From Micromonospora violae (lineage in GTDB: Bacteria > Actinomycetota > Actinomycetes > Mycobacteriales > Micromonosporaceae): a stretch of DNA of 64,000 bases. Each line of letters opens with the position of its first letter. The stretch's first letter is position 1. The position numbers and the translations under genes are program-made. This document shows, piece by piece, positions 7,124 through 15,486 of the stretch. Location: positions 3,968,001-4,032,000 of the forward strand of contig NZ_SHKK01000001.1 of assembly GCF_004217135.1 (NCBI RefSeq). The letters run 5' to 3'. A model generated the notes under the pieces. That model did not search any database and was not told the DNA's origin. It saw only the letters and a program-made list of their open reading frames with translations.

Positions 7124-9919
7124 TTGCTCTATCGGCACTCACCGCGCCGCCGTGCGACCGCCGCCGCCACACTCGGCATTCTCGTCACGGGGCTGGCGCT
7201 CGCTCCGTCCGCGCCGGCCCAGGCCGGCCGCGACAAGGCGAAAGACGGGGCCGTTCGGTCGGGCAACGCACGTTTCGAGGTGCTGTCCCCGACCCTGATC
7301 CGCACCGAGTACCAGAAGGACGGCACGTTCACCGACGCCGCCACCTTCAACGCCATCGGGCGCGACGACTTCCCCCGTACGCGTTTCACCCAGCACGTCG
7401 AGAACGGCTGGCTCACCATCGACACCGGCGCGATGACGCTGCGTTATCAGGTCGGCTCGGGGGCGTTCACCGCCGACAACCTGACCGTGCAGCTCAAGGC
7501 CGGCAAGCAGCTCGTTCAGGGCCAGCCCTGGGCCGGCCACACCGCGCCGGCCTGCACGTTCGGCGCGCTCTGCGAGGCCGAGGCGCTACAGCTGAACGGT
7601 CCCGGCGTGGCCACCGACCACCAGGGACACACCGGGCGCGGCTTCGCTGCCGGTTTCGCCTCGTCCGGCGACTCGGTCACCTTTGCGCTCGACGCGCCGG
7701 AAGCCGGCACGAAGCAGCTCACCGTTCGCTACGCCAACAGCACCGGCGGCGACGGGCAGAACGTGGCCCGCACCCTGACGGTGCAGGTCGACGGCGTCGC
7801 CGGCCACACGCTGACGCTGCCGCCCACCGCGAACTGGGACACCTGGGCGCTGGCCGACGTGCCGGTCGACCTCGCCGCGGGCCGCCACGAGATCAGCGTC
7901 GTGCGGGGCCCCAACGACTCCGGCAACGTGAACATCGACAGCCTCGCGGTGGTCAACCCGGGTGACGCGTACCCGGCGCCGGCCGCACCCCAGCCGCAGT
8001 CACTGCGGTTCGGCACGCTGGGTGAGGCCGAAACCGGCGCGCTCACCGGTGGCGCGAAGCCCGCGAACGACCACAACGGCGCCTCCGGTACGGGATTCCT
8101 GGCCGGCCTGGAGAGCACCACGTCCGCTGTCGCGCTCACCGTGACGGATGTTCCGGCCGCAGGTGACTACCAGGTGCAGATCCGGTACGCCAACGGCCAG
8201 GCCGGCGCCCAGCCGAGCCAGGCGCGCACCATGTCGGTCACGGCCGGGACGGCGGCGCCGGTCACGGCGACCCTTCCGCCGACCAGCGGGTGGGACTACT
8301 GGAACACCGTCTCCGTTCCGGTCCACCTCGACCGTGGCACCAACACGGTGAGCCTGGGCTGCCCCACGGACGCCAGCTGCAACGTCAACATCGACACGGT
8401 CGCCGTCACGGGCAAGGACTCCCCGCTGCTTGCCCCGCACGCGCCGCTCGGCGGCTACCGCCGGGGCCTGGACGGCGTGACCGGTGCCGCGCTCACCGCC
8501 CCGGGCCTGCTCTACCAGGACGGCTGGTACCTGCTCGACGACTCGGCCTCGGCCCTGAGCAACACCAAGCCCCGGCCCGCCCCCGAACAGGACGGCTACG
8601 TCTTCGCGTACGGGCAGGACTTCACCCGCGCCTTGCAGGACCTGTCGACCCTGACCGGGCCGACGAAGCTGCTGCCCGAGTGGGCGTACGGGGTGTGGTA
8701 CTCCGAGTACTACGACCGCACCGCCACCGAGTTCCAGAACCTGGTCGCCCGGGCCAAGACCGAGGGCATGCCACTGGACGTGCTCGTCCTCGACACCGAC
8801 GTCAAGTCCCCGGACAAGTGGAACGGCTGGAGCATCGACCCCACCCGGATCCCCGACCCGAAGGCGTTCTTCCAGTGGGCCAAGAAGCAGGGCCTGCACA
8901 CCGGCATCAACATCCACCCGAGCATCCTCGGCTCGGACCCGAAGTTCGCCAAGGCGCAGGCCACCGCGAAGGGCAAGCTGCAACGCGTCGGCTGCAACGG
9001 CGGCCCGGACTGCTACACGTTCGACTTCGGTGACCCGGACCAGCTCAAGGCATACCTGCAGCTGCACGACGAGATGCTGCCCAAGGGCAGCAAGGGCCCG
9101 GACCTGTGGTGGCTGGACTGGTGCTGCGACAACACGAAGTCGTCGCTCGCCGGGGTGACCGGGGACGCCTGGATCAACCAGCAGTACGCCGACAAGACCG
9201 GCTTCGCGTTCTCCCGGGCGTACGGATCGTTGCAGGCCGGCGGCTACGGCAGCCCGACCCCGGTGGCGACCGGACCGTGGGCCGACAAGCGCACCACGCT
9301 GCACTTCACCGGCGACACCACCTCCGACTGGTCGACCCTTCAGATGGAGGTCGGCTACACGCCGGGCGAGTCCGCAGCGACCGGGCTGGCCGCGGTCAGC
9401 CACGACATCGGCGGGCACACCGGCGGCCTGCAGGAGCCGGGCACCGAGCCGGGCAGCACGAAGCTGCCCGACGACCTCTACGCCCGGTGGGTGCAGTTCG
9501 GCACGTTCCAACCGATCGACCGGCTGCACTCCAACCACAGCGACCGGCTGCCCTGGCAGTACGGCCCGGAGGCGAACGCGTCGGCCAAGAAGTTCCTGAA
9601 CCTGCGCAAGGAACTGCAGCCATACACCTACGCCGCCGCCAAGGAGGCCACCCGCACGGGTACGCCCATCGTCCGGTCGATGTACCTGGCGTACCCGAAT
9701 GAGCAGGCCGCGTACGCCACCGCCGGTTCCCAGTACCTCTACGGCCCGGACTACCTGGTGGCACCCGTGACGACGCCCGGCACCACCGCCACCACGTCGG
9801 TGTGGTTCCCGCCGGGCAACACCTGGACCGACATCTTCACCGGGAAGACGTACCAGGGCGGCACCACGCAGAACATCACCACCACGCTGGACACCATGCC
9901 GGTGTTCAAGAAGCACTGA
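7124..9919 (+). CDS. Secreted GH31 alpha-glycosidase with two CBM35-like modules
   Basis: A 931-residue secreted glycoside hydrolase. A signal peptide occupies residues 1-34. The GH31 N-terminal beta-sandwich begins (VLSPTLIRTEYQKDG), is interrupted by two CBM35-like modules (about 144-280 and 292-428; each has an EAE motif, RYANG/S, and an N(V)NIDSLAVV end), and then resumes (GGYRRGLDGVTG). The catalytic barrel follows, from LLPEWAYGVWYSEYYDR. The nucleophile is D665 in LWWLDWCCDN, and the general acid/base is D731 in HFTGDTTSDW, with DIGGHTGG and the final beta domain downstream. Family members act on alpha-glucosides, alpha-xylosides or alpha-galactosides; the exact substrate cannot be set. 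The start is TTG with GAGGAG six bases upstream. A strong hairpin follows the stop. Confidence 0.92.
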   Translation: MLYRHSPRRRATAAATLGILVTGLALAPSAPAQAGRDKAKDGAVRSGNARFEVLSPTLIRTEYQKDGTFTDAATFNAIGRDDFPRTRFTQHVENGWLTIDTGAMTLRYQVGSGAFTADNLTVQLKAGKQLVQGQPWAGHTAPACTFGALCEAEALQLNGPGVATDHQGHTGRGFAAGFASSGDSVTFALDAPEAGTKQLTVRYANSTGGDGQNVARTLTVQVDGVAGHTLTLPPTANWDTWALADVPVDLAAGRHEISVVRGPNDSGNVNIDSLAVVNPGDAYPAPAAPQPQSLRFGTLGEAETGALTGGAKPANDHNGASGTGFLAGLESTTSAVALTVTDVPAAGDYQVQIRYANGQAGAQPSQARTMSVTAGTAAPVTATLPPTSGWDYWNTVSVPVHLDRGTNTVSLGCPTDASCNVNIDTVAVTGKDSPLLAPHAPLGGYRRGLDGVTGAALTAPGLLYQDGWYLLDDSASALSNTKPRPAPEQDGYVFAYGQDFTRALQDLSTLTGPTKLLPEWAYGVWYSEYYDRTATEFQNLVARAKTEGMPLDVLVLDTDVKSPDKWNGWSIDPTRIPDPKAFFQWAKKQGLHTGINIHPSILGSDPKFAKAQATAKGKLQRVGCNGGPDCYTFDFGDPDQLKAYLQLHDEMLPKGSKGPDLWWLDWCCDNTKSSLAGVTGDAWINQQYADKTGFAFSRAYGSLQAGGYGSPTPVATGPWADKRTTLHFTGDTTSDWSTLQMEVGYTPGESAATGLAAVSHDIGGHTGGLQEPGTEPGSTKLPDDLYARWVQFGTFQPIDRLHSNHSDRLPWQYGPEANASAKKFLNLRKELQPYTYAAAKEATRTGTPIVRSMYLAYPNEQAAYATAGSQYLYGPDYLVAPVTTPGTTATTSVWFPPGNTWTDIFTGKTYQGGTTQNITTTLDTMPVFKKH

Positions 9920-9951
9920 CGGCCGCCGGCCCTGCGGGGCTGGCTTCCACA

Positions 9952-9999
9952 GATCCGCACCCCGGCCGGGTGGCCCAGCCCTCGGCCGGGGTGCGGATC
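9952..9999 (+). terminator. 17-bp stem hairpin terminator after the GH31 gene
   Basis: Arms at 9952-9968 and 9983-9999 (GATCCGCACCCCGGCCG and its exact reverse complement) form a perfect 17-bp stem with a 14-base loop. It begins 33 bases after the GH31 stop codon. There is no T-tract. It is the likely end of the GH31 transcript. Confidence 0.75.
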
Positions 10000-10068
10000 G
10001 GCACAGCGGGCGCAGGCCGCTCAACAGCCGCGCCGGGCGCATCGGCAGGTGCGGGCGAGGACGCGCGG

Positions 10069-10341
10069 TCATCCGACCCGCACCGGGCGTCGCCGCCTTT
10101 TGACCGGCAGGGCCTGCAACCGCACGCCCGCACGCAGCACGTACAACTCGCGCCGCGCCACCGCGTCGCCCGCCGCGTTCAGCTGGTAACCCTCAATCCA
10201 CACCCACCCGTGGTACGTGTGCCGATCGGGCAACTCGCGGATGACGCGCGCGAAGATCGGGCGCAGGAACTGCACGCTCGCCGCGGCGGTCAGGCAGACC
10301 ACGTCGCCGGCCGTCATCTTCCCGATCACCGCAACCCCCAT
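10069..10341 (-). CDS. Small conserved actinobacterial protein, unknown
   Basis: A 90-residue protein, recognisable as a small actinobacterial family often found beside XRE/DUF397 gene pairs. Its core reads MTAGDVVCLTAAASVQFLRPIFARVIRE, then TYHGWVWIEGYQL and GDAVARRELYVLRAGV, and suggests a compact beta-rich fold. It ends in a basic KRRRRPVRVG tail. The frame remains open upstream to 10542, but that part has no protein-like character, so ATG 10341 is preferred; ATG 10317 is an alternative. No function is known. It is divergent from the XRE regulator at 10660, with a 318-base intergenic region between them. Confidence 0.65.
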   Translation of the reverse strand: MGVAVIGKMTAGDVVCLTAAASVQFLRPIFARVIRELPDRHTYHGWVWIEGYQLNAAGDAVARRELYVLRAGVRLQALPVKRRRRPVRVG

Positions 10342-10659
10342 GGGTACGCGACAGCGCAGCTCGCGTACGGCAGGCTTGCCGGTTTTGAATTGTGCTTTTC
10401 GGGTTTGTCGTCGGGCACGGTCTCCCCCTTTGGTGCCGTTGGGAAGGGCCGCTCCCGTGAGTGCTCGCCCGTCGGGAGCGGCCCCGCTACGAACGCGACC
10501 GTCAGATCTCGTGGGCCTGCCAGCCGCGCCGCCTGGTGACACTCTGCTGTGTAGGCCACTACGCTCGGAAGGTGCTCACGGCATCCGGGGTGACCTGGCC
10601 TAACAGGGCCGCGACGTGGGGCACCTCGGGTAGTCGATCTCCGATTTGAGGAGCGTTGT
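10342..10659. promoter_or_regulatory. Divergent intergenic region, XRE locus
   Basis: These 318 bases lie between the divergent small protein gene and the XRE regulator. No gene is seen. The stretch 10381-10420 (TTTTGAATTGTGCTTTTCGGG and following) is clearly AT-richer than its surroundings and probably holds the minus-strand promoter. GAGGAGCG at 10647-10654 is the ribosome binding site for the XRE gene. Confidence 0.4.
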
Positions 10660-11466
10660 ATGGCTGACGCGCCGAGTCCTCTCGCGGACTTCATCGTGAG
10701 CGAGATCCGCCGCGCTCGCGGAGCGTCCGGGATGACGCAGGAGTCGTTCGGCCGAGCAGCGGGTTTCAGCGCCTCGCACGTCAGCGCCGTGGAGAGCGGC
10801 ACCCGGGCACTGACGATCGACTTCATCAAGGGCGCTGACCGGGCCTTCAACAACGACGGGTTGTTCGGACGCCTGGTGGTGAAACTCGGCGCGCCGTCGT
10901 GGTTTCTGCCGTGGCTGGACGCCGAGCGCGGCGCGCGACAGCTTCGTCTGTTCGAGCCACTACTGATTCCGGGCCTACTCCAGACCGAGAATTACGCCCA
11001 CGTCGTGATGCGCTTGAACGACCTCATGTCCGCCACGGAGGTCGACCAACAGGTCAGCGCTCGGATGAGCCGACACAAGATCCTGACCGGTGACACGCCA
11101 CCGCAGGTGGTGGCCGTGCTTGATGAGTCCACGCTTCGCCGGGCCGGTGACGAGCACGCCGGCATCATGGCCGAGCAGGTCGCCCACCTCATCACCGTCG
11201 CCGAGCTGCCCCACGTCCACATCCACGTGATCCCAGCCGGTGTCGGTCTGCACATCGGGCTGTCCGGGCCATTCGCACTGGCCCGGGCCGGCGACGGGTC
11301 CTGGGTCGGGCACCTCGAAAATCAGCTGGGCGGGATCGTGGTCGATAACGAAGATGAACTACATACTCTTCAGACGAGGTGGGAGAACGTGAGGAACGAA
11401 GCACTCCCGCGCCGACAGTCCAACGAGCTGATGAAGGAAGTGCACAGCCATCATGGATCTCACTAA
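10660..11466 (+). CDS. XRE-family regulator with DUF5753 domain
   Basis: A 268-residue helix-turn-helix regulator of the WhiJ/Scr1 type. The Cro/C1-type HTH spans about residues 10-65 (REIRRARGASGMTQESFGRAAGFSASHVSAVESG). The DUF5753 ligand or partner domain covers about 85-255 (PWLDAERGARQLRLFEPLLIPGLLQTENYA, then LRRAGD, HIHVIPAGVGLHIGLSGPFALA). GAGGAGCG precedes ATG 10660. Its end overlaps the start of the DUF397 gene by 14 bases, the usual arrangement for these pairs. In Streptomyces, relatives act in developmental and antibiotic control, with the DUF397 partner antagonising the regulator; that role is inferred here from family knowledge. Confidence 0.93.
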   Translation: MADAPSPLADFIVSEIRRARGASGMTQESFGRAAGFSASHVSAVESGTRALTIDFIKGADRAFNNDGLFGRLVVKLGAPSWFLPWLDAERGARQLRLFEPLLIPGLLQTENYAHVVMRLNDLMSATEVDQQVSARMSRHKILTGDTPPQVVAVLDESTLRRAGDEHAGIMAEQVAHLITVAELPHVHIHVIPAGVGLHIGLSGPFALARAGDGSWVGHLENQLGGIVVDNEDELHTLQTRWENVRNEALPRRQSNELMKEVHSHHGSH

Positions 11467-11644
11467 CGCCATCTGGCGCAAGTCCCGGCGTAGCGGCTCG
11501 TCCGGAGGCAACTGCGTCGAGGTCGCTGACAACCTGCCCGGCGTCGTCGGCGTGCGGGACAGCAAGGACCCTGCCGGCCCGGCCCTGACCTTCGGTCCGG
11601 CGGCCTGGCGGGCGTTCGTCGCTCAGATCACCGAGCGGTCATAA
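11453..11644 (+). CDS. DUF397 protein, partner of the XRE regulator
   Basis: A 63-residue DUF397 protein. It shows the whole family pattern: WRKSRRSGSSGGNCVEVADN, then VGVRDSKDP and LTFGPAAWRAFVAQI. It is translationally coupled to the XRE-DUF5753 gene, whose last 14 bases it overlaps. DUF397 proteins are thought to bind and modulate the cognate XRE regulator, in an arrangement like BldB/WhiJ clusters. The size is normal for the family and all expected motifs are present. Confidence 0.93.
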   Translation: MDLTNAIWRKSRRSGSSGGNCVEVADNLPGVVGVRDSKDPAGPALTFGPAAWRAFVAQITERS

Positions 11645-11686
11645 CCACCGCGCGCTGACCCAATGGCCGGTAGGCAAGTGCCGAGC

Positions 11687-11736
11687 CGGTCCGGGCGGAT
11701 CAGCCCATCAGCGCTGGTCAGCATGCGTCCTTCCGA
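11687..11736 (+). repeat. Imperfect 50-nt direct repeat, copy 1
   Basis: This segment (from CGGTCC to TTCCGA) recurs at 14139-14189 with about 45 of 51 positions the same; the shared core includes GGTCAGCATGCGTCC. Copy 2 covers the 3' end of a frameshifted minus-strand gene, so copy 1 looks like a leftover tail of the same gene. The two copies bracket the block 11737-14138. Confidence 0.7.
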
Positions 11737-11844
11737 CACCCACGGTGACGGTCAAAGCTCTCGCCGGGGCCGCTCCCCTCGTAGTCGACGGATCGCAGAC
11801 CCGGTCTGATAGTCCGTCACAGATGAATCCGTGAAGGAGCGAGC

Positions 11845-12351
11845 GTGGATTCGTTGGACGTGGAACTGTTCGCGGACTACCACCAGATCCACCTGAGCGA
11901 TGAGGGGTCAACGGGCGATCTGAGTGGGGCGTGGACCGATCAGGCGGTTGTCGACCGCCTGGCCGTGGTCGACGACGCGATAGCCATCGGGACGTCGGTA
12001 AATGTCACGGTGGCGGTGCGAGTCGACGTGTTGGACGCCCCGCCCGCCGACGACTTCACCGACTACGACCATGTGGTCGAGGGGAGCATGCAGGTTCGGT
12101 CGGGCCTCCTCGTGGTCATGGGTTGCACCGACTACGAGCCGGATGCCGTGAGGATCCAGGTGCCGGTGGGGCCCGTTCGTGTCCGGGCAGCGAGCAGCAA
12201 CCTCGCCGAGGCGGAGCGCTTGGGGATCGACTCCGACGAGGCCCCGCAGACGATGGAGCGGCTGCGCGTGCAGGTCTGGCCGGCCCCGAGTGGGGAGCCC
12301 GTCGTGTGGACACGCTGGCAGGGCGAATCTGGGTTGCGTCAGGACCTGTAG
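11845..12351 (+). CDS. Hypothetical protein, unknown function
   Basis: A 168-residue acidic protein that I do not recognise. It opens DSLDVELFADYHQIHLSDE and contains a hydrophobic beta-like core (VNVTVAVRVDVLDAP, SGLLVVMGCTDYEPDAVRIQVPVGPVRVRAASSNL), ending ERLRVQVWPAPSGEPVVWTRW. It has no signal peptide or membrane helix, so it is probably cytoplasmic. Small acidic soluble proteins of this shape include immunity proteins and competence-type proteins, but nothing proves that. GTG 11845 is chosen for the strong AAGGAG at 11834-11839. Its stop is only about 15 bases from where the convergent truncated pseudogene loses homology, so a recombination junction is likely here. Confidence 0.75.
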   Translation: MDSLDVELFADYHQIHLSDEGSTGDLSGAWTDQAVVDRLAVVDDAIAIGTSVNVTVAVRVDVLDAPPADDFTDYDHVVEGSMQVRSGLLVVMGCTDYEPDAVRIQVPVGPVRVRAASSNLAEAERLGIDSDEAPQTMERLRVQVWPAPSGEPVVWTRWQGESGLRQDL

Positions 12352-12365
12352 CGACCGAGCATCGC

Positions 12366-12927
12366 CGCGAGAGAGCCGGACGGCCAGCCGCCACGGCCGG
12401 TTGGCCCGGAGCATGCCGAGCAGCAACCGCAGGTTGCCGCCGATCACCCCGGCCAGCAGCGCGATGCCGGATGCCTGGGGGTTCACGCCCGCGCCGAGTT
12501 CCCGGGCTCGCCGTCCGATGGTCAGGCGCCGACGGCGCGGGCCGGTCCGTACCGGGTCGTCGACCGCGTCGGTATCGCCGAGCAGTGCCGCGACGAGCCG
12601 GTCCCCGGCCTCGGCCATCCGCCGGGCCACGGCGACAGGGCCGAGCGCGGGCATGGAAAGGACCGCGACGCCATGGGTGGGGCTGGCGTGCGCGACCACG
12701 GGCCGCCGCGCGGTCTCCAACGGCAGGTCCGTCACGCAGAGGACCAGACTCCAGCCCTCGGCCAGCATCCGGCGCCGGGCAGCCTCGATGAGCTGGCCGA
12801 GGTCGGCCGGCACGTCAACGAGCCGCGCCACCTGCAAACGTACCGCCCAGTCGACCTCCCGGACCCGATTGCGGAGCCGGTCAGCGAGGTCCGTGGCGGC
12901 TTCCCGCGCCAGGTCGGCACCCGCAGC
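12366..12927 (-). pseudogene. Truncated remnant of an actinobacterial membrane protein gene
   Basis: Translation of this strand gives DLAREAATDLADRLRNRVREVDWAVRLQVA, then LVLCVTDLPLETARRPVVAHAS, THGVAVLSMPALG and IGGNLRLLLGMLRANRPWRLAVRLSR. From memory this matches the soluble N-terminal part of an actinobacterial protein whose C-terminal half is several membrane helices. After LSR, near 12367, the frame becomes arbitrary sequence running antisense to the 11845 gene, so the membrane half is missing. The start is also unclear: the frame follows the MscS stop codon directly, and the first usable start is a TTG at 12837. I read it as a 3'-truncated pseudogene cut at the junction near 12351-12367. 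Confidence 0.6.
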
Positions 12928-13947
12928 TCAGGGCTGGTACTGGCTGCGGGTGCGGGGTAGCCACTGGGGGTGCTGGTCGCGTAGGTAGCGGATCAGTCCC
13001 TCGCGCAGGTCGCAGCGCAGGTCCCAGGCGCTGGCGCCGTCGGCGGCCGAGGCCTGCACCTGGATGACCACGGTCTGTGGGGTGGCGTCGACCATCTGGA
13101 GCACCCACCGGTCTCGATCCCACAGCGGTGAGGACTCGACCAGTCGGCGCGCCTCCTGGCGCAGGTCGTTCAGGTCCGCGGTGTGGTCGACATGAATCTG
13201 GATCTTGCCGATCACCCGCGACTCGTCGCGGGTCCAGTTCTGAAACGGCCGCTCGGTGAAGTACGTGGTCGGCAGGATGAGTATCCGTTCGTCCCAGAGC
13301 CGGATCACCACGTTGGTCAGCTTCACCTCCTCGACCCGGCCCCATTCGCCGTCCACCACCAGCACATCGCCGACGTGTAGGCCGTCGGCGAAGGCGACCT
13401 GGATGCCGGCGAACGCGTTACCGAGCGCGGTTCGGGCGGAGAGGCCGATCACCGCGCCGACCACCCCGGCCGAGGTCAGAATCGAGATGCCGAAGAGGCG
13501 TACCGGCCGGAAGGTGATCAGGATCAGACCGATCGCGAGGACCGTGACAACAGCCACGGTGAGCCGCCGCACCGGACGGATCTGGGTCCTGGCCCGCCGG
13601 ACCCGCCGGCTCGTGGCCAAGTCGCCCGGCAGCCGGCTGAACGCGACCGCTTCGGCGACGTGCAGTGCCCTGACCACCAACCACGCACCGACGGCGATCA
13701 GGACCAGCAGAATGGCGTGCCGCAGATGACGCGGCCACCCGGCCAGTCCGGGCGGCAGCGCGTAGTACAGCGCCCCGACCAGCAGGACCGTGGCTGCCGG
13801 GCGGCGACAGGCGAGCCGCAGCGGCTCCAACAGCCACTTGTAGCGGCCACGGGCCACCCGGCGAACCAGCACGCCGGAGGCCAGGTCCACGACCACGGCC
13901 GCCGCCAGCACGGCCAACACGATCAACACGATCAACACGGTACGCAT
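12928..13947 (-). CDS. MscS-family mechanosensitive ion channel
   Basis: A 339-residue small-conductance mechanosensitive channel. Four membrane helices are seen: MRTVLIVLIVLAVLAAAVVV; an AATVLLVGALYYAL helix; AILLVLIAVGAWLVV; and LTVAVVTVLAIGLILI. They are followed by the pore helix region (ILTSAGVVGAVIGLSARTALGNAFAGIQVAFADG) and the cytoplasmic beta domain (VGDVLVVDGEWGRVEEVKLTNVVIRLWDERILILP). It opens under membrane tension to release solutes during osmotic downshock. The frame is open to GTG 14001, but the ATG at 13947 starts directly before the first helix and is preferred. The stop codon is followed in the same frame by a truncated pseudogene. Confidence 0.88.
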   Translation of the reverse strand: MRTVLIVLIVLAVLAAAVVVDLASGVLVRRVARGRYKWLLEPLRLACRRPAATVLLVGALYYALPPGLAGWPRHLRHAILLVLIAVGAWLVVRALHVAEAVAFSRLPGDLATSRRVRRARTQIRPVRRLTVAVVTVLAIGLILITFRPVRLFGISILTSAGVVGAVIGLSARTALGNAFAGIQVAFADGLHVGDVLVVDGEWGRVEEVKLTNVVIRLWDERILILPTTYFTERPFQNWTRDESRVIGKIQIHVDHTADLNDLRQEARRLVESSPLWDRDRWVLQMVDATPQTVVIQVQASAADGASAWDLRCDLREGLIRYLRDQHPQWLPRTRSQYQP

Positions 13948-14138
13948 CAGAAACCGTTCACCGTGATCCCGATGCCGCCTCTCCCGGGTTCGCGACCGCA
14001 CTCCCCGGGTTCAGGGTGCCATCAGACCCGGCGGCAGGCGGCGGATATCCGGAATGCCAACCGGCCGTGACCGACGTCCGGTGGCCGACACGCGCCCTCG
14101 TCCTTTCTTCACGATCACCGGGAGACAGGGCGCAGACG

Positions 14139-14189
14139 CGGTCCAGAGGGATCAGCCCACCAGCGCGGGTCAGCATGCGTCCCTTCCGA
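14139..14189 (+). repeat. Imperfect 50-nt direct repeat, copy 2
   Basis: Second copy of the 50-base repeat at 11687-11736, with about six differences including one inserted C in the GCGTCC(C)TTCCGA end. It spans the stop codon (14172-14170) of the frameshifted minus-strand gene. The pair marks both sides of a 2.4-kb block. Confidence 0.7.
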
Positions 14190-14503
14190 GGCTCGCGAAC
14201 TCCTCGATGGCCACACTCCGCTGCTCCTCGCCGCCGTCCACGATGTCGGTGATCAGCACCGATCCGGGCCGCAGACTTTCCACCTCAGCGAGCCGGAAGG
14301 TCATCGAACGCGAGGTGAAGCTGCTGTCACTGGCGACTCCGTACATCCGGAAGACCGCGTTCGGGTCAGGGGCCGGATCGGGTGGGAACCCCTCCAGACG
14401 TACCACGGTCGGCGAGGTCGCGGCTCGCGGCACGGCGTACCGTCGTCCCGGCCAGCACGACCATCGCAACGACCGGCACAGCAATGATCCGCCGCGCCTT
14501 CAT
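14170..14503 (-). pseudogene. Frameshifted gene for a small exported protein
   Basis: Two overlapping minus-strand frames join into one plausible protein. From ATG 14503 the first gives a signal peptide (MKARRIIAVPVVAMVVLAGT). The second, from about 14436 on, gives PTVVRLEGFPPDP, FRMYGVASDSSFTSRSMTFRLAEVESLRPG and ends DGGEEQRSVAIEEFASLGRDAC. Switching frame near 14437-14440 gives a product of about 110 residues with a signal peptide and a beta-rich domain. Either the gene is broken by a one-base change or the assembly has an error at this point. The function is unknown. Its 3' end is duplicated at 11687-11736. Confidence 0.5.
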
Positions 14504-14798
14504 CAGCACCTGAACGGTCATGCCCCGAAGGTCGCAGCGCCGAGTCAATCTGCGACCCCAACCACGTCACAAACTGACGACGGTTAGTGACCATCCCCGC
14601 GCCCCAGGGCTATTCGCTGGCCATGCGGGGAGTGCGGGGCGGCTCGGTTGTCAGCCAAAGTACGGCCCGGCGGCGGTGAAGGGCCGACGTCGCATCCCCT
14701 GACCAGCCACACCCGCAGTCACCAACCCGACAGACCGTCGTCCCACCGCACCCGCGCCGACCAGCATCAACGGTTGATCACAACGTGGGGAGCACACC

Positions 14799-15350
14799 GT
14801 GACCGACCAGTACCCGCAGCAGCAAGCCGCCCAGCCGTACCCGCAGGCCCCGCCCGCCTACCCGGCGCCGCAGCAGTGGCCCAACCCGCCCGCCGACACG
14901 CACGGGCACCCCGGGCAGGAGACACCAACACCGCCGGTTAAGCCGAGCCACACACCGCTGATCGTCGCCGGTGCCGCGGTCATCGCCGTGCTCATCATCG
15001 GTGTTGGCGGGTGGGCCGCGTACGACCGGTTCATCAAGGAGGACTCGGGAATCGCCGCGTGCAGGGCGATGGCCGAGGACAAGAACATCGATGGCAGCGC
15101 CAAGACGTCCGGTGACGACGACAAGATGACCGAGGCCGAGTATCGGGAAGCCCGCAAGATTTTCGAAGACTCCCGGTACGACAAGATCCGCGAGCATGGG
15201 ACGGCGTTGATGGACATCGCCTGGCAGGTGGATCAGATGCCGGACGGTGAGAACGGTGGGGCGTTGGCGTTGCTGGGCCCAATGGGCACACACGTGTCCG
15301 GGTTGCAGACGGCGTGCGCAGACGAGGGCTACATCGTGAAGATGGGTTGA
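14799..15350 (+). CDS. Proline-rich membrane-anchored hypothetical protein
   Basis: A 183-residue single-pass membrane protein. An N-terminal Pro/Gln-rich cytoplasmic region (about 1-50, YPQQQAAQPYPQAPPAYPAP) is followed by one membrane helix (TPLIVAGAAVIAVLIIGVGGWAAY, about 52-75). An external or periplasmic alpha-helical, charged domain of about 105 residues follows (IAACRAMAEDK, MTEAEYREARKIFEDSRYD, LMDIAWQVDQMP). This layout is common in actinobacterial proteins of unknown role. Two cysteines in the outer domain could pair. GTG 14799 has GGGGAG at the right distance. No operon partner is apparent. Confidence 0.75.
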   Translation: MTDQYPQQQAAQPYPQAPPAYPAPQQWPNPPADTHGHPGQETPTPPVKPSHTPLIVAGAAVIAVLIIGVGGWAAYDRFIKEDSGIAACRAMAEDKNIDGSAKTSGDDDKMTEAEYREARKIFEDSRYDKIREHGTALMDIAWQVDQMPDGENGGALALLGPMGTHVSGLQTACADEGYIVKMG

Positions 15351-15426
15351 TCACCTGCACCGACTTCCGGCATCACCAGCATGGCGTCCACTGCGCCGGT
15401 ATCAAGACAATCCCCTGCCGGCGTGG

Positions 15427-15465
<39 letters not shown>

Positions 15466-15486
15466 AGCAAAGTGGCGGATCAGCGG

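Noticed and set aside
11908..12365. Continuation of the 12837 minus-strand frame to 11908
   Set aside because: After about 12367 the frame runs antisense to the 11845 gene and loses all family resemblance.
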